Positions 44,834 through 53,181 of a DNA stretch of 64,000 bases are shown one piece after another. Origin of the DNA: CBDCVO01 sp965223085 (GTDB lineage Bacteria > Pseudomonadota > Gammaproteobacteria > Ga0077536); the NCBI GenBank assembly GCA_965223085.1, contig OZ244981.1:186001-250000 (forward strand), read 5' to 3'. The stretch's first letter is position 1. Each line of letters begins with the position of its first letter. The notes beneath the pieces were generated by a model that saw only the letters and a list, made by a program, of their open reading frames with translations, was not told where the DNA came from and did no database searches. Made by a program: the position numbers and the translations under genes.

Positions 44834-45610
44834 GTGATCCGTCTAGAATTTGCTTTGCGTCGCAAGCCCGGGATGTCGCGAGCCGATTTCCAACAGTATT
44901 GGCGCGACGTGCACGGACCGCTCGTGGCGCGACATTCGACCAGCTTGGCAATTCACCGCTATATCCAACTGCATACACTCGATGATCCGATTAACGAAGG
45001 CCTGGCGGCAACGCGTGGCGGCATGGAGAGCGCTTACGATGGCGTTGCCGAGTTGTGGTGGGAGAGCCCGGATCACTTCGCCGCTTTCGCGAGTCCGGAA
45101 GGCCAAGCGGCGGCGGCTGAATTGTTGCATGACGAGAAAAATTTCATCGACCTGCCGAATTCGCCGCTGTGGATAGCTTATGAATATCCGCAAGTCAATC
45201 CCACAGAATATATGCTTGCAACCGAGCATAGTCCGCTGGTCAAACTATTTTTTTGTTTGCGGCAACCGCCGGGGCAATCGCTTGACGACGTACAGCTATA
45301 TTGGCGCACCCACCACGGCCCGCTGATCCGCAGTGTGTCGACTGGATTTCGCATGCAGCGCTATCTCCAAGTTCACTATACGCCGCATGAACTCGAGACC
45401 GACTTACGCGCAGCGCGCGGAACGCAAGTCGAACCCTATGTAGGACACGCAGAAGCGTGGTTTAACCGCGCCGACCTCATGCATATGGCCGATATTCCCG
45501 AAGCGATTCGCGCGATGGAGATCGCGATCGAAGATGAGACGCGTTTCATCGAGTTTGCGCGCTCGGCGATTTGGATCGGTAAAGAGCACGTATTCATCGA
45601 TCGGCGCTGA
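44834..45610 (+). CDS. Tandem EthD-domain protein
   Basis: 258 residues from the GTG at 44834, chosen for GGAG six nt upstream. It consists of two copies of the EthD ferredoxin-like fold: residues 1-115 (FALRRKPGMSRADFQQYWRD, HGPL) and 130-250 (FCLRQPPGQSLDDVQLYWRT, HHGPL). EthD proteins are small alpha-beta barrels that often accompany P450 or ring-cleavage systems. The exact reaction is unknown. The dimer of domains in a single chain replaces the usual homodimer. Confidence 0.85.
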   Translation: MIRLEFALRRKPGMSRADFQQYWRDVHGPLVARHSTSLAIHRYIQLHTLDDPINEGLAATRGGMESAYDGVAELWWESPDHFAAFASPEGQAAAAELLHDEKNFIDLPNSPLWIAYEYPQVNPTEYMLATEHSPLVKLFFCLRQPPGQSLDDVQLYWRTHHGPLIRSVSTGFRMQRYLQVHYTPHELETDLRAARGTQVEPYVGHAEAWFNRADLMHMADIPEAIRAMEIAIEDETRFIEFARSAIWIGKEHVFIDRR

Positions 45611-45686
45611 GCACATTGCCGCGAGTCGAATAGCTGGCTAAAGAATTCAGGCAATCGACCCGGATCGAGTCGCTCGTTCGGGGCTG

Positions 45687-46505
45687 TCACCCAAGCTGGC
45701 GTTTTATGTCTTGCAGACGAATCATGACGTCATCGAATTCCCGCTCGCGGGCGTAGGACGAGGATTGAATATAGTGGGTTGCGCCCAACGCAGCACACTT
45801 CGCCAATTGCTCCACTGCTTGGCCTTGTGCATCCGGCAATGTACCGATCAACACGATGTCGGCATTCGACTTGCCAGCCGCTGCTGCCATTTCTTGAAAC
45901 CGCTCGATACGCGGCGCAAGCTTGTCCGGATCGATTCCGATCGGTAACCAACCATCGCCGCAACGAACGGCCCGGGCTAAGGCCGCATCCGTCATACCGC
46001 CGACATAGATCGGCGGGCGCGCAGGCCGCGGCCGGAAGTAGAACAACTGGCCATTCGCAGTGACGATATCGTCCGGCGTGTCAAAACAAGTGCGAATGAA
46101 ATCGATCGTCTCGTCGGTTATCTTTCCGCGCCGGCGCCGATCGACACCCAGCGCCTTGAATTCACCGTCCATCCACCCCGGGCCGATCCCAAACAACAAG
46201 CGCTCGTCCGATAAGGCTTGAATGCTGGCAAGCCACTTCGCCGTCGGCAATGGGGGGCGATACGGTAAGACTAAGACCGAGACACCCAATCCAACTCGAT
46301 TTGTTACGCCAGCAAAAAACGCCAAGGCCGCGAGGGGATCGATCCACACACCGTTCGAACCCTCCGCATCATCGGGTGGGATCGCGACGTGATCGACGAC
46401 CCAAATATGATCGAGTCCAATCGCTTCGGCGTGTTGTACACAGTGCAGCATGCAGGACTTTGTGGCGGCGGTGCCCATATTGCGGATCGTTGTGCCAATT
46501 TTCAC
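45687..46505 (-). CDS. LLM-class flavin-dependent oxidoreductase
   Basis: 272-residue luciferase-like enzyme (F420/FMN type). Typical parts: HIWVVDHVAIP, GLGVSVLVLPYRPPLPTAKWLASIQALS, LFGIGPGWMDGEFKALGVD, YVGGMTDAALARAVRCGDGW. Start ATG 46505. It converges with the EthD gene and is divergent to the peptide transporter. Similar in build to 23393 and 48253, so the organism carries several paralogues in this stretch. Confidence 0.88.
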   Translation of the reverse strand: MKIGTTIRNMGTAATKSCMLHCVQHAEAIGLDHIWVVDHVAIPPDDAEGSNGVWIDPLAALAFFAGVTNRVGLGVSVLVLPYRPPLPTAKWLASIQALSDERLLFGIGPGWMDGEFKALGVDRRRRGKITDETIDFIRTCFDTPDDIVTANGQLFYFRPRPARPPIYVGGMTDAALARAVRCGDGWLPIGIDPDKLAPRIERFQEMAAAAGKSNADIVLIGTLPDAQGQAVEQLAKCAALGATHYIQSSSYAREREFDDVMIRLQDIKRQLG

Positions 46506-46726
46506 TGGGTTTCTCCGAAGTTAGTCTTGCGTCTCAGCGTCGTCGCGATCCGGGCGAGTTTAGTCGCCAACGCCCTACCCCGACGACGGCCGCCGCTATC
46601 GACAATTACCACGGCCGATGCCAAGGTACTTGCTCGACCCTACACGACTCTATATTTTAGCGCCTTTCGACTATACGGATCGGCGCGCATGACGCTTGCT
46701 CCCGCACTGCTACGAGCACGTTTTTC

Positions 46727-48256
46727 ATGACCGAATTCGCCGCCAAGGTTTCTGAAGGGCGTTTCTTTGGCCACCCTCGTGGCCTTTCCACGCTGTTTTT
46801 TACCGAGTTATGGGAGCGCTTTAGCTACTATGGTATGCGGGCCATCTTGATTTTGTTCATGACGGCTCCTGCTGCGAGCGGCGGTCTCGGCTTCGATGTC
46901 AGCAAAGCCGGCGCGATATACGGCTTGTATACCGCCATGGTTTATTTGGCCTGCCTGCCGGGTGGATGGCTCGCCGATCGGCTGATCGGTCAACGCCGCG
47001 CAACCCTGATCGGCGGATTGATCATCATGAGCGGTCACGTCAGCCTTGCGATACCGAGCACGGCAACATTTTATTTAGGGTTATTGTTACTGATTATAGG
47101 CACGGGCTTCCTAAAACCAAATATTTCGACATTGGTCGGCCAACTCTATGCTGAGGACGATCACCGCCGTGATGCAGGCTTCTCAATTTATTATATGGGG
47201 ATCAACATCGGCGCCTTTCTCGCGCCGTTGATTTGCGGGTGGCTTGGTCAAAGTGTGCAGTTTCGCACCGTACTCAGCAACGCGGGAATCGATCCCAAGC
47301 TTTCTTGGCATTTCGGTTTTGGCGCGGCCGCGATCGGCATGGCTGTGGGCCTGTGGCATTTTCTTCATGGCGGCCGTTTTCTGGGCGAGGCGGGCAAATA
47401 TCCCATTGATCATGACGACCCCGACGCGCACCGGCGTACACGGCGGCAATTCTTGCGTGGACTGGCGCTTGGTTTCGGCGTGTGCGTTCTCCTCATGCTG
47501 CTCGCGGCGATTGGATTGATTACGCTGAGTGCCGAAGGCATCGCGAACGCTTTCGGGATCGTGCTGTTGCTCGTCACGATCGGGTTTTTTACTTGGATGT
47601 TCGCACTCGCGCAGTGGACCGCGGAAGAACGTCGGCGGCTCGTGCTCGTATTAGTGCTGTTCTTGGGTGCGACGGCTTTTTGGTCACTCTATGAGCAAGG
47701 CGGCTCGACGTTAAATTTATTTGCCGAGAATCACACTGACACGACGCTATTTGGATTCGACTTTCCCGCCAGCTGGCTGCTATCGCTTAATCCGATATTT
47801 ATTATTTTCGGCTTAGCCCCGGCATTTGCGTGGCTGTGGATCAAGCTCGGACCCCGCGAACCGTCGAGCCCGGCGAAATTTACCCTAGGATTATTGTTCA
47901 TGGGCTTGGGTTATGCCGTAATGATAGCGGCGGGGTTGGAAGCGCAGCGCGGCGCATTGGTTTCACCCCTGTGGCTCGCGACGATGTATTTTCTCCACAC
48001 CATCGGCGAGATGTGCCTATCACCGGTGGGTTTAAGCGCGATGACAAAACTCGCGCCGGCCCGCATCGCGGGGCTTACGATGGGGGTGTGGTTCTTGGCC
48101 GCCTCGATCGGATCGTATTTCGGCGGGCGTGTCGCCGGCCTCTACGACACTTTATCGCTACCCCAGATCTTCGGCGCCCTAACCATCTTTGCTTTCCTTA
48201 CAACCGCACTCATGGCCTTGCTTGTCGCACCGCTACGGCGGGCTTTGACACGCTAG
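46727..48256 (+). CDS. POT/PTR2-family proton-dependent peptide transporter
   Basis: 509-residue major facilitator with about 14 helices. The POT signature ExxERFxYYG is present as FTELWERFSYYGMRAIL, and YYMGINIGAFLAPLICGWLGQ matches the second PTR2 signature. Imports di- and tripeptides with protons. Start ATG 46727. It converges with the luciferase-like gene at 48253, overlapping by four nt. Confidence 0.95.
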   Translation: MTEFAAKVSEGRFFGHPRGLSTLFFTELWERFSYYGMRAILILFMTAPAASGGLGFDVSKAGAIYGLYTAMVYLACLPGGWLADRLIGQRRATLIGGLIIMSGHVSLAIPSTATFYLGLLLLIIGTGFLKPNISTLVGQLYAEDDHRRDAGFSIYYMGINIGAFLAPLICGWLGQSVQFRTVLSNAGIDPKLSWHFGFGAAAIGMAVGLWHFLHGGRFLGEAGKYPIDHDDPDAHRRTRRQFLRGLALGFGVCVLLMLLAAIGLITLSAEGIANAFGIVLLLVTIGFFTWMFALAQWTAEERRRLVLVLVLFLGATAFWSLYEQGGSTLNLFAENHTDTTLFGFDFPASWLLSLNPIFIIFGLAPAFAWLWIKLGPREPSSPAKFTLGLLFMGLGYAVMIAAGLEAQRGALVSPLWLATMYFLHTIGEMCLSPVGLSAMTKLAPARIAGLTMGVWFLAASIGSYFGGRVAGLYDTLSLPQIFGALTIFAFLTTALMALLVAPLRRALTR

Positions 48257-49131
48257 ACTTTTCCCACCACCGTATCGCCTACCCGTTGCACGTAGTCGAC
48301 GATCTCCTGCGTAGTGACCTCTAATGACAATAGCGCCTCGTCAGACGTCGCGGGAAACAATAAAATGAGGCGGTCGACACCTAACTCGGCGTACGCACGT
48401 GCCGCCTGAAGATCGATATTACCGCGCGGCGTGACGCTGATTTCAAGTTCGCCCAGTTCTGCGGGTCGTGTGTGCATATCTCGCGCCCGACGCAAGCCGG
48501 CGAGACAATCGCGGGTCGCATCCATATCGAGCCCGAAGCCATACCACCCTGACGCGTGGGTAATGGCCCGTTCAAACGCACCCGGCACGTGGCCGCCAAA
48601 TACCACCGACGGTCCATTTTCTTGTCGCGGTCGCGGATAGGCTTGCACGTCATCGAACGCAACATATTTGCCCTGATAACTTGGTTGCGCTTGGTTCCAG
48701 ATTGCACGCATAGCTTCAAGGTATTCCAGCGTGCGCCCCGCTTTGTCTTGAAACGGGATCCCTAGCGCTTGGAATTCCGCTTGCAAGTATCCGATACCAA
48801 TCCCAAAGATTAAGCGCCCTCCCGTTAACACATCCAAACTCGCCAGTTCTTTCGCGAGCACCAGCGGATTACGTTGCGGCAAGATAATGATGCCGGTGCC
48901 AAAACGGATCTGGCGAGTCTGGGCGGCGAGAAACGCAAACGTGATGTTCGGATCGAGCATCGGATAATCGGGTGGCAGTGGTGAAGGTGGCTGCTGCGGC
49001 TGCGGTAACACTACGTGCTCACCCGCCCACAGGGATTCGAAACCCGCCGCCTCTGCCGTCGTCGCAACACGTTCAGCCGCATCCGGCTCCGCCAGAGGCC
49101 CCATGTTGATGCCAAATAATGCGATCTTCAT
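48253..49131 (-). CDS. LLM-class flavin-dependent oxidoreductase
   Basis: 292 residues from the ATG at 49131, preceded by GAGGAG at eight nt. Luciferase-like TIM barrel: SLWAGEHVVLPQPQ, GTGIIILPQRNPLVLAKELASLD, IFGIGIGYLQAEFQALGIPF, VVFGGHVPGAFERAI. It is a close relative of the enzyme at 23393. It follows the acyl-CoA carboxyltransferase gene by 24 nt on the same strand and is probably in one operon with it. Confidence 0.9.
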   Translation of the reverse strand: MKIALFGINMGPLAEPDAAERVATTAEAAGFESLWAGEHVVLPQPQQPPSPLPPDYPMLDPNITFAFLAAQTRQIRFGTGIIILPQRNPLVLAKELASLDVLTGGRLIFGIGIGYLQAEFQALGIPFQDKAGRTLEYLEAMRAIWNQAQPSYQGKYVAFDDVQAYPRPRQENGPSVVFGGHVPGAFERAITHASGWYGFGLDMDATRDCLAGLRRARDMHTRPAELGELEISVTPRGNIDLQAARAYAELGVDRLILLFPATSDEALLSLEVTTQEIVDYVQRVGDTVVGKV

Positions 49132-49155
49132 CGCGTTTACTCCTCGCCATACCAC

Positions 49156-50718
49156 TCACGGTCGCAGCGTAAATCCAGTTTGACCGTTGAGACTATCAAG
49201 CTGGGGTTGAATTCGCCCCACCCACTCACACAACAAGGGGCGCGTTTCACGCGGATCGATCAGGTCGTCGACGGCGAACGATTCCGCCGCGCCGAGCGAT
49301 GAACGCATCGCAGCGAGCCGTGTTTCAAGCTCTTCCCGTTTCGCCGCCGGGTCTGCCGCGGCGGCGATTTCGCGCCGGTAGGCGACGGCGACGCCACCCT
49401 CCAAAGGTAAGGGACCAGATTCTACCGAGGGCCAATCGAGCACATAAGTATGGGGTCCAAAATGTGCCGCCCCCGCAACACCATAGCATTTACGGATCCG
49501 GATCGAAGCCCAGGGCGTACGTGCCTCCGCGGCGGCGGCAACCGCCGCCATGCCAAAGCGGATCGTGGCGGCATGTTCTGCTTCCAGACCGATCATGAAA
49601 CCGGGTTCATCGACAAAATTCACTAACGGCAAATGAAACGTGTCACAGAACTCGATCATGCGGCGCATCTTCTGCGCTGCGGCGGCGGTCATCGCACCGG
49701 CATAATAATGAGAATCGTTTGCAGTGATGCCCACTGCTTGGCCGTTGATTCGCGCAAGTCCAGTCAATAAACCCGGCCCATAATCCCGTGCAATCACGAA
49801 CAACGAACCTTGATCGACGACTAATTCGAGCAAGTGTTCTATGTCAAACGCATGGCGACGATTACGCGGGATAATCGTCGCTAGTTCTTGCGCGCAACGA
49901 TCGGTGGGATCCACGCAAACCTCGCGCGCTGTCCGCTGGCAGACATGCTGGGGTAGATAACTGAGAAAACGACGCATGGCGGCAAACGCTTCCTCTTCCG
50001 AGTCCACGACATTGTCTACTACACCCGAGGTCGCATGCACAGCTGCCCCGCCGAGTGCTTCTTTAGACAATGTCTGCCCCAATGCCCGTTTCACTAAGGC
50101 CGGACCACCGACCATTACTTGCGATAAGCCGCGCACCATGACGGAAAAATGGGACGCCACGAGGCGCCCGGCTGGGAAACCCGCTACCGGCCCTAACGCC
50201 GCTGAGACAACGGGCACTTGGGCCATTGCTTGCGCGATAATGGCAAAGCGCGGTGCCGCATAAATCGGTTCACCAACGGTGCGCGACTTCTTCCCATCGG
50301 ATCGCGAAGTATCGACGCTGCCACCGCCACCCTCGAGAAGACGCACGAGCGGCATGCGGTGCCGCACGGCGAGATGCTCGGCAGCAACGCTTTTACGCAA
50401 ACCCGCGGCATTGGGCGAGCCCCCGCGCAGGGTAAAATCTTCACCACCCACGACAACCGGGCGCTCATCGATGCGACCAAAACCGAGCACATAGTTCGCT
50501 GGTGTGTACGCTGTCATCTCGCCATCGTCGTCCAATTCAGCCGCGCCCGCGAGGCGCCCTTGTTCGCGAAAACTGTCCGCATCGAGCAATTTTTCGAGCC
50601 GCTCACGCACCGTTAAGCGGCCCTGTGCATGTTGGCGGGTTACGCCCTCCTGGCCGCCCAGGGCCTGTGCTAACTTCCGCCGTCGGTAAATTGCGGCGAT
50701 TTCTTTGTCCCAATTCAT
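49156..50718 (-). CDS. Acyl-CoA carboxylase carboxyltransferase subunit
   Basis: 520-residue carboxyltransferase of the propionyl/methylcrotonyl-CoA carboxylase beta family, with both crotonase-like halves (HAQGRLTVRERLEKLLD at the start; GLARINGQAVGITANDSHYY in the C-terminal half). It would transfer carboxyl from carboxybiotin to an acyl-CoA. No biotin carboxylase or carrier gene lies in the window, so the alpha subunit must be elsewhere or the enzyme acts as a decarboxylase. Co-directional with the downstream luciferase-like gene. Confidence 0.88.
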   Translation of the reverse strand: MNWDKEIAAIYRRRKLAQALGGQEGVTRQHAQGRLTVRERLEKLLDADSFREQGRLAGAAELDDDGEMTAYTPANYVLGFGRIDERPVVVGGEDFTLRGGSPNAAGLRKSVAAEHLAVRHRMPLVRLLEGGGGSVDTSRSDGKKSRTVGEPIYAAPRFAIIAQAMAQVPVVSAALGPVAGFPAGRLVASHFSVMVRGLSQVMVGGPALVKRALGQTLSKEALGGAAVHATSGVVDNVVDSEEEAFAAMRRFLSYLPQHVCQRTAREVCVDPTDRCAQELATIIPRNRRHAFDIEHLLELVVDQGSLFVIARDYGPGLLTGLARINGQAVGITANDSHYYAGAMTAAAAQKMRRMIEFCDTFHLPLVNFVDEPGFMIGLEAEHAATIRFGMAAVAAAAEARTPWASIRIRKCYGVAGAAHFGPHTYVLDWPSVESGPLPLEGGVAVAYRREIAAAADPAAKREELETRLAAMRSSLGAAESFAVDDLIDPRETRPLLCEWVGRIQPQLDSLNGQTGFTLRP

Positions 50719-50773
50719 TTAAGCTAGATCCGGCAACTCACGCTACGTGTTATTGAACCCCGAGAGCTATTTT

Positions 50774-51418
50774 ATGCGCAAAGCCGATTGGTATTTCGAT
50801 TTCATCTCACCGTTCGCCTACCTGCAGTTCTCGCAGTTGAACGCCTTAAAACCCCGTCTCGATATCAGCTTAAAACCGGTGTTATTCGCCGGTCTGCTGC
50901 AACACTGGGGTCAACTTGGTCCCGCTGAGATCCCGACTAAACGCACTTTCACTTATCGTTACGCGCAGTGGCGTGCACAACAACGTGGGCTAAATTTTAA
51001 GACACCGCCCCACCATCCGTTCAACCCGCTGCCAGCACTGCGTTTAGCGCTTGCGACCGAGAATCACTTCCGGGCAGTGGCATTGATCTTCGATTACATT
51101 TGGGGCCAGGGTAACACCATTGAAGATGAGGCCATCATCGTAACGCTCGGCCGTGCGATCGGTCTCGAAGACCCGCTCGCTGCCATCACCGCGGAGACAA
51201 CGAAAACTGCCTTGCGTGAAGCAACCGACACCGCTATCGCCACCGGTGTGTTTGGCGTCCCCACGTTCGCCATCGATGGTGAATTATTTTGGGGTGACGA
51301 TGCGACCGAGATGGTGGGAGATTTTCTCGACGATCCCCACCTGTTCAAGACTACGGAAATGCAGCGCCTTACGAACTTGCCCATCGGACAGGCGCGCACG
51401 CACCCGCGGCGCAAGTAA
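50774..51418 (+). CDS. 2-hydroxychromene-2-carboxylate isomerase-like (kappa-GST/DsbA family)
   Basis: 214 residues from ATG 50774; an upstream TTG at 50747 is possible but gives an atypical N-terminus. WYFDFISPFAYLQ carries the active-site Ser12 of kappa-type glutathione transferases; GVPTFAIDGELFWG is the cis-Pro loop. HCCA isomerase acts in naphthalene-type ring degradation using glutathione, but many homologues have other, unknown roles. Divergent to the carboxyltransferase gene; no naphthalene genes are present. Confidence 0.88.
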   Translation: MRKADWYFDFISPFAYLQFSQLNALKPRLDISLKPVLFAGLLQHWGQLGPAEIPTKRTFTYRYAQWRAQQRGLNFKTPPHHPFNPLPALRLALATENHFRAVALIFDYIWGQGNTIEDEAIIVTLGRAIGLEDPLAAITAETTKTALREATDTAIATGVFGVPTFAIDGELFWGDDATEMVGDFLDDPHLFKTTEMQRLTNLPIGQARTHPRRK

Positions 51419-51496
51419 GCGCACCGCGCGAGGCCCGTTGATCCATTGCCACGCCGGGCGAACTGCGTATTATCCTCAGCATAAGCGACGCCGGAG

Positions 51497-51535
51497 CTGG
51501 ATATTGCACGAGGCGCTCGCTGCGCATACGCTACT
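51497..51535 (+). repeat. Dispersed repeat, copy C
   Basis: Reads CTGGATATTGCACGAGG then CGCTCGCTGCGCATACGCTACT. It lies 40 nt before the P450 gene at 51576; copy D lies just after that gene, so the P450 is bracketed by two direct copies. Confidence 0.45.
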
Positions 51536-51575
51536 TGATTGATGCAAGGGGTTTTCATCGTTCGATGGGGAGCGC

Positions 51576-52877
51576 ATGATGTCTCACTCTGTTGACGAAA
51601 TCGACATCCATTCGCCGCAGCTATATGCGGAGCAGGGTTATCCCTGGGCCGCTTGGGACTTATTGCGTCGCGACGCGCCGGTCTACTGGTATGAACGCAA
51701 CGACATCGAACCATTTTGGGCGGTGACGCGTTATGCCGATGTGATGGCGATTTCAGATCACCCGCGAGTTTTCATCAACGGTGGTCCACGATTGCGGCTG
51801 GCGCTAAAGGGGGAACCGGAGTTATTGCGTGGCGGGCTTGATGAATTTGGCGAATCACGAGGCTGGGATCCCCAGGAGCCACCCGATATTACGTTCATGG
51901 ATGATCCCCGTCATCGCAAATTCCGCAAACTGTCGAGTTGGGCATTCACCCAAGGTTGCATGCGGGAGATGGCGACGCATCTAGACGAACTCGCCGAGCG
52001 CTTTACCGATGAATTCGTCGCGCGATTGGAGGCGGCTACTTCGACGACAGCGGTATGTGATGTAGTACAGGAATTGGCAGCTAAATTGCCACTCGCTGCG
52101 ATTGGAGAGATCCTTGAATTACCGCCCGATGATTGGAAAAAGTTATTAATCTGGTCGAACGCAATCATCGGCGAAGTCGAACCGCTGCACGTCCACGCGG
52201 GCGAGACTGTAGCGCAGGCAGCAGCACGTAACATGTACGAGTTTCGCCTCTACTTAGAAGCGTTGATTCATCAACATCGGAGGCCAGGTGGCGGGCCCTC
52301 CGGCTTTGTCAACCGTCTTCTCTGCGCTACCGTCGACGGCCAGACATTGAACGATCAGCAAGCGATCGGTTATCTGTTTTTGTTAATCGGCGCGGGTAAT
52401 GACACGACCCGAAATGCAACCACCGGTGGCATCGTCGCTTTGTTAGAACATCCACAGCAACGCGATCTCCTGTGCGCCGAACCTGCACTGCTCGGACAAG
52501 CCAGCGCCGAAATATTTCGTTGGACTTCCCCCGTTATTAGTTTTTTGCGCACCGCCACCGAAGATTATGTATTGAACGGCACGACGATACGTAAAAACGA
52601 TACCGTGTGTATGTTCTATCCCTCCGCGAATCGCGATGAACGTGTCTTCGATGCGCCCTACCGCTTCGACATACGCCGTGACCCAAACCCCTACATCACT
52701 TTCGGCTACGGCGCACACTTTTGTCTCGGCACTAATCTCGCGCGCGCCGAGCTCGGCGCCGCGCTAAAGGCGTTGTTACCGGTACTGCCGCACCTCGAAG
52801 TCGCCGGAAGTGGGCGCCGTATCGCCAATACGCATGTCTCGGGATACGCCTACATGCCGGTGCGGCTCGCGGCATAA
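51576..52877 (+). CDS. Cytochrome P450
   Basis: 433-residue soluble P450. Heme ligand Cys383 in ITFGYGAHFCLGTNLAR; I-helix IGAGNDTTRNATTG (271-284) with acid and Thr; the K-helix ExxR is in AEIFRW (311-316). Strong similarity in build to CYP enzymes of terpenoid or steroid metabolism. No ferredoxin is adjacent; the one at 25459 may be shared. Bracketed by dispersed repeat copies C and D. ATG at 51576 or 51579. Confidence 0.94.
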   Translation: MMSHSVDEIDIHSPQLYAEQGYPWAAWDLLRRDAPVYWYERNDIEPFWAVTRYADVMAISDHPRVFINGGPRLRLALKGEPELLRGGLDEFGESRGWDPQEPPDITFMDDPRHRKFRKLSSWAFTQGCMREMATHLDELAERFTDEFVARLEAATSTTAVCDVVQELAAKLPLAAIGEILELPPDDWKKLLIWSNAIIGEVEPLHVHAGETVAQAAARNMYEFRLYLEALIHQHRRPGGGPSGFVNRLLCATVDGQTLNDQQAIGYLFLLIGAGNDTTRNATTGGIVALLEHPQQRDLLCAEPALLGQASAEIFRWTSPVISFLRTATEDYVLNGTTIRKNDTVCMFYPSANRDERVFDAPYRFDIRRDPNPYITFGYGAHFCLGTNLARAELGAALKALLPVLPHLEVAGSGRRIANTHVSGYAYMPVRLAA

Positions 52878-52880
52878 CTA

Positions 52881-52917
52881 ACCCGGATATAGCACCACGC
52901 GCACCCTGCGTTGGTGC
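52881..52917 (+). repeat. Dispersed repeat, copy D
   Basis: Reads ACCCGGATATAGCACCACG then CGCACCCTGCGTTGGTGC. More diverged than copies A to C, but its 3' part resembles that of copy B. Confidence 0.35.
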
Positions 52918-53092
52918 CCGTAGCTCTAGGTCACGCGCGTTTTCATTGCTTAGCGGTGCTGATAGCCATGCTCCCAACGGCGTTGCACGGGTGCACCACC
53001 GCAACGCTATAGAGAGCCTGTGCGGTAGTTTTCAACGGACGCGTTATCTTAATCACCTGCGCGGTGAGCCCTGAATCTAAATTATTCGTATT

Positions 53093-53111
53093 GCGAATGA
53101 TTCTCATTATT
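53093..53111. promoter_or_regulatory. Fur box
   Basis: GCGAATGATTCTCATTATT matches 14 of 19 positions of the Fur consensus GATAATGATAATCATTATC, with the central inverted AATGAT/TCATT arms intact. It sits about 70 nt upstream of the receptor start and inside the AT-rich promoter region, so iron-replete repression is expected. Confidence 0.75.
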
Positions 53112-53181
53112 GTTATGATTTTTATTATAGTACGCGCGATCGCGTCGCGGTCGTTAGCGGATTTCACACGTAAGAAATAAG

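Larger units (their letters stand above)
52878..53181. other. Intergenic region upstream of the TonB receptor
   Basis: Holds dispersed repeat copy D and the Fur-type box at 53093-53111; the stretch from about 53085 becomes AT-rich, as in promoters. No gene seen. Confidence 0.55.
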
